Notes: generated by a model from the sequence alone, not told the origin. A stretch of 64,000 nucleotides of DNA from Yeguia hominis (GCF_014384705.1 NZ_JACRSN010000003.1:124001-188000), one strand, 5' to 3'; positions 49,957 through 58,847 are shown, numbered from the stretch's first letter. Program-made: numbers and translations.

Positions 49957-51168
49957 ATGGTAGCCCTGTTGCTCTCGCCAGTCTATATTTTGCTCAACGT
50001 CTATGCGGTTCGGCGAATTTTGCAGTGGGTTTCCGCATTTCCGCTTTCGGCCGCCGCCGGACGGTGGTGCAAGGGACTGCTCATTGTCCTCTATGCACTT
50101 CCGGCAGTGTCTCCGGCGCTTGCGTATGCGCTGCCGGCTTCCGCGTTTCAGTGGTGGGTCGGCAGAATTTCAGCCGCGTGGCTGGGGTGTCTGTTTTATC
50201 TGTTGCTCCTGCTTGCCGTCGCGGATGGATCCGCGTGGGGAATCCGGCGGCATTTTCGCGGGCGTTGGGACGCTGCGCGAAAAAACCGGCTTCTTCGGCG
50301 CGGCGGAGCCCTCTGTGCGGCGGCGTTGATCGCAGTTTGCGGGTACGGATTCTGGCATGCGCAGGAGATTACGGTGGTGCAGCGGCCTGTTTCGGTATGG
50401 AAAACCTGCCCGGCACAGAAAAGTCTGCGGATTGCGCTGATTTCTGATCTGCACTTCGGATATTCCGTAGGGCTTCGCCAGGCGCAGCGGATGGTTGATA
50501 CCGTTAACGCGCAGAATCCGGACTTGATCTGTATCGCCGGCGATGTGTTTGATAATGCCTACAGCGCGATTGAAGATCCGGCGCGGCTTTCCGAGATTCT
50601 CTCCGGCTTCCGGAGTCCCTATGGAACCTACGCCTGTTACGGCAATCACGATGTCTCCGAACGGCTGCTGGCGGGGTTTTCCTTCGGCGGCGCGGGAAAG
50701 GTCAGCGAGCAGCGGATGGACGCCATTCTCACGGATGCCGGAATTCATTTGCTGCGGGACGAGACGGTTTTGGTGGACGGGAAATTTTATCTTTCCGGCC
50801 GGCGCGACCGCACAAAACCCGGCGTTTCGGAGGAGCGTCTGGATGCGGAAACGCTGCTCTCGGGCGTTGACCGGAATCTTCCGGTATTTGTGCTCGATCA
50901 TCAGCCCGCTGATCTTGCGGCGCTCGCACAGGCCGGCGCCGATCTGGTGCTTTCCGGCCACACGCACAACGGCCAGCTCTTTCCCGGAAACCTTCTGATA
51001 CAGCCGTTTTGCGAAAATCCGTACGGCGTGCTGCAAAAAGGGGAGATGACCTCGGTGGTGACCTCGGGCGCCGGCGTTTGGGGGCCTGCGATGCGGGTCG
51101 GAACCAACTGCGAAGTCGTCGTGGTGGAGGTCTCCTTTTTGCCGTCCGGTTTACAGGCAACTGGCTGA
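49957..51168 (+). CDS. Membrane-anchored metallophosphoesterase (YkuE-like)
   Basis: A 403-residue protein with about four membrane helices in the first 130 residues and a C-terminal metallophosphoesterase domain. The metal-binding motifs appear in order: ISDLHFG (about 166-172), GDVFDN (about 195), YGNHDVSE (about 228) and SGHTHNGQLFPG (about 330). YkuE of Bacillus is a related metallophosphoesterase. The catalytic domain probably faces outward. The ATG at 49957 follows GGAATGGAG; the TTG before it is less likely. Confidence 0.9.
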   Translation: MVALLLSPVYILLNVYAVRRILQWVSAFPLSAAAGRWCKGLLIVLYALPAVSPALAYALPASAFQWWVGRISAAWLGCLFYLLLLLAVADGSAWGIRRHFRGRWDAARKNRLLRRGGALCAAALIAVCGYGFWHAQEITVVQRPVSVWKTCPAQKSLRIALISDLHFGYSVGLRQAQRMVDTVNAQNPDLICIAGDVFDNAYSAIEDPARLSEILSGFRSPYGTYACYGNHDVSERLLAGFSFGGAGKVSEQRMDAILTDAGIHLLRDETVLVDGKFYLSGRRDRTKPGVSEERLDAETLLSGVDRNLPVFVLDHQPADLAALAQAGADLVLSGHTHNGQLFPGNLLIQPFCENPYGVLQKGEMTSVVTSGAGVWGPAMRVGTNCEVVVVEVSFLPSGLQATG

Positions 51169-51194
51169 CGGAATGGGAAAATCCCAAAAACCAC

Positions 51195-51223
51195 TTGACC
51201 TGACGAAAAAGGCATAGTATAAT
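51195..51223 (+). promoter_or_regulatory. Promoter of the ilvB T-box leader
   Basis: TTGACC (51195-51200), a 17-base spacer and a consensus TATAAT (51218-51223). The transcript would start near 51230, leaving a leader of about 345 bases before ilvB. Confidence 0.85.
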
Positions 51224-51229
51224 ACAGGA

Positions 51230-51530
51230 AACTTTAATAGAAAAGAACGTTGAAGGGAATAAACAGCGCGTTCAGAAGCTGCAGAGAGCCTGCGGACGGT
51301 GCAAGCAGGTGCGGAAGGCGCGTGAATGTCCTCCCGGAGTTCCTGCCTGAAGAGCAGTTGTGTAGGGCGGGCGGCTGATCCCCGTTAAACGGATTCGCTT
51401 TATCGACAAGGTAGAGCGGCGAGTGGCTGGCGGATGAACGCGGGAGACCCCTGCGGAGGATCCGGCGGCAAAAAGAGTGGTACCGCAGAGTGAGAACCTT
51501 TGCCTCTTTGTTGAGGTGAAGGTTTTTTGT
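51230..51530 (+). promoter_or_regulatory. T-box riboswitch, probable valine specifier
   Basis: The stem I signs are a GAGAG bulge, the apical GGTGCAAG (51298-51305) and GTGAAT followed by GTC (51328-51330), which fits the specifier position one base after GAA. The T-box is AGAGTGGTACCGC (51474-51486); its TGGT can pair with an ACCA tRNA end, so the discriminator base should be A, as in tRNA-Val, -Ile and -Leu. The terminator is AACCTTTGCCTC (51495-51506) with GAGGTGAAGGTT (51513-51524) plus TTTTTTG. Uncharged tRNA would stabilise the antiterminator and turn on ilvB-ilvN. Confidence 0.88.
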
Positions 51531-51574
51531 TTTTTACGCGATTTTTACGCGGATGGAAATGGAGGCAGATCGGA

Positions 51575-53230
51575 ATGCTGCAAAACGGCGCACAAATTCT
51601 CATACAGGTTCTTCTGGAGCAGGGCGTGGAACGGATTTTCGGATATCCCGGCGGCGCGGTTTTGCCGATTTATGATGCACTTTATGCGTATCGGGACCGC
51701 ATCACCCACTATATTACCGCGCATGAACAGGGGGCGGCACATGCCGCCGACGGATACGCGCGGATGACCGGAAAGCCCGGCGTGGTGCTGGCAACCAGCG
51801 GACCGGGCGCAACGAATCTGGTAACGGGGCTTGCAGCGGCGTATATGGACAGCGTTCCGATGGTGGCAATTACCGGCAACGTCGATACGGCGCTGATCGG
51901 CCGGGACAGCTTTCAGGAGGTCTATATTGCGGGCATTACGATGTCCGTGACCAAACATAATTTTATCGTCCGGCGTACCGAAGACTTGGCGCCTACGCTG
52001 CGGCAGGCCTTTCGGATTGCCCAAAGCGGACGCTGCGGCCCGGTGCTCGTGGATGTTCCGCGCGATGTTGCACTGGGACTTGCGTCGTACACGCCGGAAC
52101 CGGCAGTGCAGCCCGACGCCGCATCGGCGCCGGACCCGCAGGACATTGCGCAGGCGGCAAAGATGCTCAACCGTGCGGCGCGCCCGATGGTCTGTTTCGG
52201 CGGCGGCGCGGTCAAAGCGTCGAAGAAATTGCGGGATTTGCTCGAAAAAGCGGAGATTCCGGCGGCGCATACCCTGATGGGCATCGGCGCGCTGCCGTTC
52301 GATCATCCGCTGAATCTCGGACTTCTCGGCATGCACGGCAAGCGCTCTTCGAATCTGGCAGTCGATCATGCGGACGTGCTGCTGGCGATCGGGACGCGCT
52401 TTAGCGACCGCGTGGCGTTCCATATGGATCAGTTTGCGCACCGCGCACAGATCATCCATATCGACATCGATCCGAGCGAAATCAATAAAAACGTGCAGGC
52501 GGCCCACAGTGTGGTCGGAGACGTTCACGATGTGCTCTCGCGGCTGCTTCCCATGGTGGAACCGGCTGCCCACCGCGACTGGATACAGCGCATTGCTGCG
52601 TGGAAACGGGAGGATCTTCCGCTGGAGGACGATGGGGAAACGCTGACGCCGTATGGTGTGATCCGGACGCTGCGTGAAGCTGCCGGGCCGGACGCCATTT
52701 TCACGACGGACGTCGGACAGCACCAGATGTGGGCGGCGCAATACCTGCACCACAATCGCCCGCATCATTTTCTGACGAGCGGCGGACTTGGCGCCATGGG
52801 CTACGGCTATGGCGCGGCGATCGGCGCGTCGCTTGCGGCGGGAAAACGGCCGGTGATCCATATTACCGGGGACGGTTCCTTTCATATGAACCTCAATGAG
52901 ACCTGCACGGCAGTGACGTATGGCATTCCGGTTATCAGCGTGATCCTAAATAACCGCGCGCTCGGCATGGTGCGCCAGATGCAGGGCACGTTCTACGGCG
53001 GACGGTATTCCTGCAGCGAACCGGACCGCAAAACCGATTATCAGAAGGTGGCCGAGGGATTTGGCGCGGCCGGGGTGCGCTGTGAGACGCTTTCGCAGCT
53101 GCGCACAGCATTCCAAAATGCGTGCAAAAGCCACGGCCCGGTCTGGATCGAGTGCCCGATCAGCCGGGAGGCGCGCGTGCTGCCGATGATCCCGACAAAC
53201 GGAACGGTTGACGATATCATTTTAAAGTGA
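51575..53230 (+). CDS. ilvB: Acetolactate synthase, large subunit
   Basis: A 551-residue ThDP enzyme: the catalytic Glu is in AHEQGAAHAADGYAR (about residues 47-61), GPGATNLVTGLA follows, and the ThDP-Mg motif is GDGSFHMNLNE near residue 430. It condenses pyruvate with pyruvate or 2-oxobutyrate, the first common step of valine, leucine and isoleucine synthesis. The ATG at 51575 follows GGAGG by 9 bases. ilvN follows after 12 bases. Confidence 0.96.
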   Translation: MLQNGAQILIQVLLEQGVERIFGYPGGAVLPIYDALYAYRDRITHYITAHEQGAAHAADGYARMTGKPGVVLATSGPGATNLVTGLAAAYMDSVPMVAITGNVDTALIGRDSFQEVYIAGITMSVTKHNFIVRRTEDLAPTLRQAFRIAQSGRCGPVLVDVPRDVALGLASYTPEPAVQPDAASAPDPQDIAQAAKMLNRAARPMVCFGGGAVKASKKLRDLLEKAEIPAAHTLMGIGALPFDHPLNLGLLGMHGKRSSNLAVDHADVLLAIGTRFSDRVAFHMDQFAHRAQIIHIDIDPSEINKNVQAAHSVVGDVHDVLSRLLPMVEPAAHRDWIQRIAAWKREDLPLEDDGETLTPYGVIRTLREAAGPDAIFTTDVGQHQMWAAQYLHHNRPHHFLTSGGLGAMGYGYGAAIGASLAAGKRPVIHITGDGSFHMNLNETCTAVTYGIPVISVILNNRALGMVRQMQGTFYGGRYSCSEPDRKTDYQKVAEGFGAAGVRCETLSQLRTAFQNACKSHGPVWIECPISREARVLPMIPTNGTVDDIILK

Positions 53231-53242
53231 GGAGAATCGCTC

Positions 53243-53755
53243 ATGCCCAAAAAAGTACTCAGTGTTCTGGTAGACAACCACACCGGCGTCCTCGCGCGTG
53301 TCGCGTCGCTGTTTTGCCAGCGCGGGTTTAACATCGACAGCCTGACGGTTTCGGCGACCAATCATCCCGAAACGTCCCGAATCACCATCGTCGCAAGCGG
53401 CGATGACGAGACAACGTACAACCAGATTATGAAACAGACCGCAAAACTGATCGAGACGCAGGCAATTTTTCCGCTGAATCCTTCGGAGAGCCTGTTTCGG
53501 GAGCTTTTACTGGTGAAGCTGCGCGCAGACGAAACGAACCGCGGCGCAATCCGGGAAATTGCGGAAATCTATCGGGCAAAAATCATCGATCTCTCGGTTT
53601 CCAGCATGGTGCTGGAGCTGACCGGAGAGCCGGATAAGATTGACGGGTTTCTCGATGTGCTTTCGACCTATGAGATTCTGGAAATGTGCCGCACCGGTGT
53701 GACGGCATTGGAACGCGGATGGAAAAAGGATCCCCCGCATACGCCTGCCCGATAA
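53243..53755 (+). CDS. ilvN: Acetolactate synthase, small subunit
   Basis: A 170-residue regulatory subunit with the N-terminal ACT domain (LSVLVDNHTGVLARVASLF, FNIDSLTVSATNHPETSRI) and the C-terminal ALS_ss region. It binds valine and activates IlvB. GAGGAG precedes the ATG. The next pathway genes (ilvC, ilvD) are not in the window. A long hairpin terminator follows directly. Confidence 0.95.
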   Translation: MPKKVLSVLVDNHTGVLARVASLFCQRGFNIDSLTVSATNHPETSRITIVASGDDETTYNQIMKQTAKLIETQAIFPLNPSESLFRELLLVKLRADETNRGAIREIAEIYRAKIIDLSVSSMVLELTGEPDKIDGFLDVLSTYEILEMCRTGVTALERGWKKDPPHTPAR

Positions 53756-53761
53756 AAAAAG

Positions 53762-53853
53762 AAGAGCGCGCCTGCACACGCAAAACGGTTCCAAACCGCA
53801 TTCCCTGATGGGGTGCCGGACGGGCCGTTTCTTCTGTGTGCAGGCGCGCTCTT
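53762..53853. terminator. Bidirectional terminator between ilvN and lgt
   Basis: AAGAGCGCGCCTGCACAC (53762-53779) and its exact complement (53836-53853) form an 18-bp stem. On the + side TTTTGCG follows; on the minus side CTTCTTTTTTTATC follows, so both convergent units may end here. Confidence 0.85.
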
Positions 53854-53907
53854 TTGCGTTATATATTTGCAGATTCGGCTAAATCCAAGCCGAATTTGAA
53901 AAAGCGT

Positions 53908-54765
53908 CTATTCTGGACGTTTTGCGGAACTGGGCGTCGGCGTTTCTGTGCCGACGGATTCCGCAGCTGCCGGAGAATGCACAGACTGCCGCGCCGTTTG
54001 GCGGAAAAGAACCAGCAGCGCGCCGGCGATTACCAGGAGGCTGACCCACTGCGAGGTGGAAAGCCCCAGCCAGCTTCCGCGCAGCGTGTCGCCCCGCCAA
54101 AATTCCAGCAAAAACCGCGCTGGCGCATAGGCGAGCAGATATCCGCAGAACAGGCGTCCGGAAAACCGGTTTTTCCGCAGCAGATGAGACAGGACAAGGA
54201 ACAAAAGCAGATTCCAGAACGCTTCCACAAGCTGAATGGGAAAGCGCACGACGCCGTTTGCCTCCGGAACGGGACTGTACCGATAGACAAAGCCGACCGG
54301 GCTTTCTGCCCCGTAGCAGCATCCGCCCAAAAAGCAGCCGATCCGCCCGAAAACATGGAAGAGCGGAACCACCGGCGCGATCATATCGGACCATGCGGAA
54401 AGATCGAGCTTCCGGTTTTTTCCATACAGATAACCGGCCGCAATGCCGCCCAGAAGCCCGCCGTAAAAGACCGATCCGCCGAAAATCGAAACAACAACGT
54501 CGAGGAAGTCTTTCCAGCTGCTGATGACGCCGGGCGTATGCAGAAGCTTTTGGAGAAGCGGCAGATTGGTGACGCCGTAGAGCAGATGCATGCCCAGCAA
54601 AACGCCGATGCCGCTGATCAGCAAAAAGACGATCATGTCGTTATCGTCGTATCCCCGCTTTTTTGCAGTTCGGCAGGCGTAAATTCCGGAGACAAAAATT
54701 CCGATCAGCGCCAAAACGGGATAAATGGCAAACGTTTTTCCGAGAAACGAGAAGCTTGGAATCAT
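53908..54765 (-). CDS. lgt: Prolipoprotein diacylglyceryl transferase family protein
   Basis: A 285-residue polytopic membrane protein with the Lgt signature HVFGRIGCFLGGCCYG (about residues 138-153) and GGSVFYGGLLGG upstream of it. Lgt moves a diacylglycerol from phosphatidylglycerol to the lipobox Cys, so it would process the lipoproteins encoded in this window. The ATG at 54765 follows GAGGTGAA on the minus strand. The C-terminal 35 residues are hydrophilic. Confidence 0.93.
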   Translation of the reverse strand: MIPSFSFLGKTFAIYPVLALIGIFVSGIYACRTAKKRGYDDNDMIVFLLISGIGVLLGMHLLYGVTNLPLLQKLLHTPGVISSWKDFLDVVVSIFGGSVFYGGLLGGIAAGYLYGKNRKLDLSAWSDMIAPVVPLFHVFGRIGCFLGGCCYGAESPVGFVYRYSPVPEANGVVRFPIQLVEAFWNLLLFLVLSHLLRKNRFSGRLFCGYLLAYAPARFLLEFWRGDTLRGSWLGLSTSQWVSLLVIAGALLVLFRQTARQSVHSPAAAESVGTETPTPSSAKRPE

Positions 54766-54782
54766 GGCAGTTCACCTCGCGA

Positions 54783-54817
54783 TAAAAAAATACCATGCGC
54801 GTACGCTGCGCATGGTA
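54783..54817 (-). terminator. Terminator after the DUF4190 gene
   Basis: On the minus strand TACCATGCGC and GCGCATGGTA (54817-54808 and 54800-54791) form a perfect 10-bp stem followed by TTTTTTT. Confidence 0.85.
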
Positions 54818-54844
54818 TAATATGGGTTCAGATCAATTGAGCAA

Positions 54845-55126
54845 TTAGCCCAGAAGTCCGGCTACACCGACACAACTTGCAGCGCAGATTACGCAGATGA
54901 TGCCGACAGCACCAAAAGCGGTGCCGATAATGCCGAGAACAAGACCCGCAGTTGCAAGTCCGGTCTCTCCTGGATTTGCCTTTTTACGGCCCAAAACGCC
55001 GAAGACAATACCGAGAACGGCGAGGACAAACGTAAAGTAACAAACGACCGGGATAAAGGAACCGATGATGCCCAGAATACCGCAAACGAGCGCCGCAATA
55101 GAAAATCCTTTACTGTTGTTTTGCAT
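54845..55126 (-). CDS. Small DUF4190 membrane protein
   Basis: A 93-residue protein with two hydrophobic helices (FSIAALVCGILGIIGSFIPV and GLVLGIIGTAFGAVGIICVI) joined by a KKANPGETG turn, the DUF4190 pattern. The function is unknown. It has a full-consensus promoter about 100 bases upstream, suggesting strong expression. AGGAGGG lies before the ATG on the minus strand. Confidence 0.9.
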   Translation of the reverse strand: MQNNSKGFSIAALVCGILGIIGSFIPVVCYFTFVLAVLGIVFGVLGRKKANPGETGLATAGLVLGIIGTAFGAVGIICVICAASCVGVAGLLG

Positions 55127-55181
55127 GGTGAAAACCCTCCTTATAATTATAAATCTGCGTCCGAGATATCGATAGAAAAAA

Positions 55182-55203
55182 GGAATTTCCGGGAACCGGA
55201 TCC
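55182..55203 (-). other. Hairpin with T-run in the DUF4190 leader
   Basis: On the minus strand TCCGG-TTC-CCGGA (55200-55188) plus a short outer GGA/TCC is followed by six T (55181-55176), between promoter and gene. It could be a weak attenuator. Confidence 0.35.
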
Positions 55204-55233
55204 GTTTTTCTACGGGACACTTTAATCGATGTC

Positions 55234-55263
55234 ATTATAGCATGGTGCTGATTTTGTTGTCAA
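55234..55263 (-). promoter_or_regulatory. Consensus promoter of the DUF4190 gene
   Basis: On the minus strand: TTGACA (55263-55258), an 18-base spacer and TATAAT (55239-55234), both full matches. Confidence 0.85.
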
Positions 55264-55331
55264 TGATTTTTGGGGAAATTGTTTCGAATTTGTTACAGAG
55301 CGCTTTCCTTAGAGAAGCTTTATGGGAAGCA

Positions 55332-55360
55332 TTGCCGTTTTAAACACGAGCGTGTATAAT
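55332..55360 (+). promoter_or_regulatory. Promoter of the M16 peptidase gene
   Basis: TTGCCG (55332-55337), a 17-base spacer and TATAAT (55355-55360), leaving a leader of about 120 bases before the start at 55490. Confidence 0.7.
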
Positions 55361-55489
55361 ATCATGGAACGCTTCTGCTGCAGATGGTTTTGCGCCGGGA
55401 AATCGTGCGTTTTTGCGGACTTGGCAAACCGAAACGCGCTTTCGGGCAAACGCGGCAGACGATTTTTTAGAAAAGGAGGTCATCCGAAG

Positions 55490-56836
55490 ATGAGCGGATC
55501 CCAAAGGAAAATTCCTGTCTTTTGCGATCGGAATCCCGGACTCCACCGGTTTGTGCTCAGCCTGACGCTTCTTGCCGGTCCGCTTTATGAAACGGAGGGC
55601 GAGGAAGGATCGTCGCATTTCTTTGAGCATCTGGTGTTCCGCAACATCAACCGCCGGATGAACGGCACGCTCTACCGGACGCTTGACCGGCTGGGGCTGA
55701 CGTTCAGTGCCTGTACCTACCGGGAGATGATTCGCTTTTCGATTTCCGGTATTCCGGCGCATTTTTGTGAGGCGGCCGAAATTTTCACACAGATCTTATC
55801 GCCGCTTTCGCTGTCGTCCCAGGATTTGCAGCTGGAGCGCAAACGGGTCAAAGCGGAAATTGCAGAAGCGGACGAGCGCAGCAGCCTTGACCATTTTGCG
55901 GCACAGAAGATCTGGGCCGGCACGCCGCTGCAAAGGCTGATTACCGGCAGCTGTGCCGCGGTTGACCGGCTTGGCGTGCGGCGGATGCAGAAAATTGCCG
56001 AGACGATTCTGCGCGAAGGCATGCCGTTCTTTTCGGTGACCGGAGCCGTTTCGGAGGAGCATCTCGCGGCGCTTTCTGCCTATGCGGCGCGTTTTCCGGT
56101 ACGGCCGGGGTCCGGTGTGCGCCGAAATCTCGCGCCGGTGCCGCAGCAGTTCTTTCACCGAAAACCGGCTGTGTACTGCAAAAGCGCCGGGTACTGCGAA
56201 GTCTGCCTTTCCTTTGATTTTGACGCGCGCCGGTATTCGCATGCGCAGCGGGATCTGCTCTATGCGCTGCTGTTTTCCGGAGAAAGCTCGCGCTTTTATG
56301 AGGTGCTCTCCGAAGAAACCGGTCTGCTTTACGGTTATGACGCGCTGATCGAAGCGTACCGCAACATCGGCGTGCTTTCGCTTTCTTTTTCCGTGCGTCC
56401 GGCGTCGCTGCCGGCAGTTTTGGAAAAGACGGTAGAGGTGCTCTCCGCCGCCAAACAGCCGGATCCCGAGGGCTTTTTATCCGCACAGGGGCAGTATACG
56501 GAAACCATGGATATGCTTCTGGACGATCCGGAGGACCTCAGCTTTACGCTCGACTATGAGCGCGGCGTGCTTGGCGCCGGATATGGCTCGCTTGCACAGC
56601 GAAAGGAGACCTACCGGGCGGTTCGTGCAGAAGATGTGGCCGCATTTGCAGAAGAACTCTTCCGGCCGCAGAATCTGACCGTCTGCGTGAAGGGCAGAAA
56701 AGACCGGCTGCCGCTTTCCAAAATTTCCGGCGTACTGCAAAGATTGGCGGCGCCTTCGATTTTACAGAGAATCTCGAACCCAATGCGGCGAAACAAATGG
56801 GTAACTGGGACAAAAGCAGATGTGAAAAAATTATGA
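55490..56836 (+). CDS. M16-family zinc peptidase (YmfH/YfmH-like)
   Basis: A 448-residue insulinase-fold protein. The inverted zinc motif HFFEH is at about residues 43-47 and a downstream Glu lies in KRVKAEIAEADE, so the active site looks intact. Firmicutes usually carry a pair of such genes, one active and one inactive; only one is here. AAAGGAGG lies before the ATG at 55490, which excludes the longer upstream frame. The target is unknown; relatives are linked with modification of elongation factor P or with export. Confidence 0.88.
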   Translation: MSGSQRKIPVFCDRNPGLHRFVLSLTLLAGPLYETEGEEGSSHFFEHLVFRNINRRMNGTLYRTLDRLGLTFSACTYREMIRFSISGIPAHFCEAAEIFTQILSPLSLSSQDLQLERKRVKAEIAEADERSSLDHFAAQKIWAGTPLQRLITGSCAAVDRLGVRRMQKIAETILREGMPFFSVTGAVSEEHLAALSAYAARFPVRPGSGVRRNLAPVPQQFFHRKPAVYCKSAGYCEVCLSFDFDARRYSHAQRDLLYALLFSGESSRFYEVLSEETGLLYGYDALIEAYRNIGVLSLSFSVRPASLPAVLEKTVEVLSAAKQPDPEGFLSAQGQYTETMDMLLDDPEDLSFTLDYERGVLGAGYGSLAQRKETYRAVRAEDVAAFAEELFRPQNLTVCVKGRKDRLPLSKISGVLQRLAAPSILQRISNPMRRNKWVTGTKADVKKL

Positions 56837-56892
56837 ATTTTATGTGACGCCGACAAAAATGCAGTTTCGGAAAAAAACTTGCGGAAATAGGC

Positions 56893-56921
56893 TTGAAAAA
56901 ATGTCGGTTCTGCGGTAACAT
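56893..56921 (+). promoter_or_regulatory. Putative xpt promoter
   Basis: TTGAAA (56893-56898), a 17-base spacer and TAACAT (56916-56921), about 100 bases before xpt. No purine-riboswitch core is seen in the leader. Confidence 0.5.
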
Positions 56922-57018
56922 TGTCCTATCCTTTTTCTTTTTGGCGCTTTCCTGTTTGAGGTGTTTGGGCTATTAAAGAACGAGGGCTCTTTTATTTTTA
57001 AAACCGGAGGGAACTGCC

Positions 57019-57603
57019 ATGCAGCTTTTGAAAGAACGAATTATCAGAGATGGCAAAATCGGCGAAGGCAATATCCTGAAGGTCGACAGCTTTCTGAACC
57101 ATCAGATGGATATTGCGCTTTTTAATGAAATCGGCCGCGAATTCAAACGGCGTTTTGCAAACTGCGATGTAAACAAAATCCTGACCATTGAGTCTTCCGG
57201 AATCGGGATTGCATGTATTACAGCGCAGTTTTTTGATTGTCCGGTTGTATTCGCCAAAAAGCACCGGACGCTCAATATCTTCGGGGATGTCTACACAGCG
57301 AAGGTCGAGTCCTATACGCACAAAGAGGTCTATGATGTGACGGTTTCCAAGGCGTTTCTCGGTCCGCAGGATCGGATCTTGATTATCGACGATTTTCTTG
57401 CAAAGGGCAATGCGCTCAACGGACTGCTGCAAATCATCGAGCAGGCCGGCGCAAAGGTCGAAGGAATCGGCATCGTTGTCGAAAAAGCGTTCCAGGAGGG
57501 CGGCGATCTGATCCGGTCGCAGGGCATCCGCGTGGAGTCTTTGGCCCGTGTAAAGGCGCTTTCTGTCGAAAACGGCGTTTCCTTTGTGGAGGATGACTGC
57601 TGA
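57019..57603 (+). CDS. xpt: Xanthine phosphoribosyltransferase
   Basis: A 194-residue type I phosphoribosyltransferase starting MQLLKERIIRDGKIGEGNILKVDSFLNHQ (Xpt-type) with the PRPP loop ILIIDDFLAKGNALNG (about 121-136). It converts xanthine and PRPP to XMP, salvaging purines. CGGAGGG precedes the ATG. The BMP-type nucleoside transporter genes follow, so this looks like a purine uptake and salvage unit. Confidence 0.96.
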   Translation: MQLLKERIIRDGKIGEGNILKVDSFLNHQMDIALFNEIGREFKRRFANCDVNKILTIESSGIGIACITAQFFDCPVVFAKKHRTLNIFGDVYTAKVESYTHKEVYDVTVSKAFLGPQDRILIIDDFLAKGNALNGLLQIIEQAGAKVEGIGIVVEKAFQEGGDLIRSQGIRVESLARVKALSVENGVSFVEDDC

Positions 57604-57604
57604 C

Positions 57605-57621
57605 AAGCCCCGATGGGGCTT
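57605..57621 (+). other. Small hairpin between xpt and the BMP gene
   Basis: AAGCCCC-GAT-GGGGCTT is a perfect 7-bp stem just after the xpt stop, followed by an A/T-rich but not T-only stretch. It may end part of the transcripts. Confidence 0.45.
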
Positions 57622-57656
57622 CCAATAAAATAAAAGGATTTGGAGGAAACAAACAC

Positions 57657-58847
57657 ATGAAGAAGATTCTTGCAATGCTTCTGTCAGTGCTTCTCGTGCT
57701 CGCATTTGCGGCAGGATGCAGCTCTGACAACGCAGCTTCCGGCAGCAGCGATGCTTCTGAGGCACAGAGCAGCGATGCACAGAGCAGCAGCGAAGCGGAA
57801 AGCAGCGACGGGGAAAGCAGCAGCACGGAGGGCCTGTTCCCGCCGGTTGCCAAAGAGGATATTAAGGTCGGCGTCATCCATATTTCCGATCCGGCAGAAG
57901 GATCCGGCTATACGTATACGCACGATCAGGGAATCGTCGGCATGCAGAAGGCGCTCGGCCTTTCTGATGAGCAGATCATCCGCAAAAACAATGTCAACGA
58001 CAGCGACGCTACCGCAATCGAGAGCGCCATCCTGGAGTGCATTGAGGAAGGCTGCAACATCATTTTTGCGACAAGCTGGGGCTATATGGACACCTGCGAA
58101 GCGCTTGCAGAAGAATATCCGAATGTGATTTTCTCCCACGGTACCGGTTATAAGTCCAACGGCAAAAACTTCAACAACTATTTCGGCCGGATTTATCAGG
58201 CGCGTTACCTTTCCGGTATTGCGGCCGGTCTGAAGACCAAAACCAATAAAATCGGCTATGTTGCGGCTTGGGGCAGCGAAAACGGCGAAGTTACAAGCGG
58301 CTGCGACGCGTTTGCAATGGGCGTGTATTCCGTCAACCCGGATGCAGAAGTTTATGTAAAGGTCACCAACAGCTGGTTCGATCCGGAAGGCGAAGGCCAG
58401 GCAGCGCAGGCGCTTGTCGACCTCGGCTGCGATGTCATCGGACAGCACTGCGATACGCCGAACCCGCAGCTCGTTGCGGAAGAAGCAGGCGTTTTCGGTG
58501 TCGGCTACAACTCCGACATGAGCAAGGATGCGCCGAAGGCGGTTCTGACCTCTGTAATTTGGAACTGGTCCGCATATTACACCTGGGCGGTTGAGAATGT
58601 CATCAACGGCACCTGGACCGGTGAAAACTATTACGGCGGCCTTGCAGAAGGCTTTGTCGATATCGCACCGCTGGCAGATTTCTGCGCGGACGGCACTGCG
58701 GAAAAGATCGAAGAAGCCCGCCAGAAGATCGTTTCCGGCGAGTGGGATGTCTTTGACGGCGAGATCGAGACCAACGAAGGCACAACGGCGACCAGCGAGT
58801 ATTACACCGATATCAACTGGTACTTCAAGAACGTTGTGGTGAAATAA
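57657..58847 (+). CDS. BMP-family nucleoside-binding lipoprotein (PnrA/BmpA type)
   Basis: A 396-residue lipoprotein with lipobox FAAGC, a Ser/Glu-rich linker (about residues 22-62) and a Med/BMP periplasmic-binding fold: VGVIHISDPAEGSGYTYTHDQG, IIFATSWGYMDTCEALAEEYP, YFGRIYQARYLSGIAAGLKT and IGYVAAWG. BMP proteins bind purine nucleosides or related ligands outside the cell for the ABC transporter encoded next. GGAGGAAAC precedes the ATG. The xpt gene upstream supports a purine ligand. Confidence 0.92.
   Translation: MKKILAMLLSVLLVLAFAAGCSSDNAASGSSDASEAQSSDAQSSSEAESSDGESSSTEGLFPPVAKEDIKVGVIHISDPAEGSGYTYTHDQGIVGMQKALGLSDEQIIRKNNVNDSDATAIESAILECIEEGCNIIFATSWGYMDTCEALAEEYPNVIFSHGTGYKSNGKNFNNYFGRIYQARYLSGIAAGLKTKTNKIGYVAAWGSENGEVTSGCDAFAMGVYSVNPDAEVYVKVTNSWFDPEGEGQAAQALVDLGCDVIGQHCDTPNPQLVAEEAGVFGVGYNSDMSKDAPKAVLTSVIWNWSAYYTWAVENVINGTWTGENYYGGLAEGFVDIAPLADFCADGTAEKIEEARQKIVSGEWDVFDGEIETNEGTTATSEYYTDINWYFKNVVVK

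Noticed and set aside
49557..50447. 296-residue plus frame before and into the metallophosphoesterase gene
   Set aside because: No ribosome site, no motif, and the second half overlaps a gene with all metallophosphoesterase motifs in another frame.
56837..57018. Purine riboswitch before xpt
   Set aside because: Looked for because xpt often has one; the conserved core sequences and paired loops are not visible.
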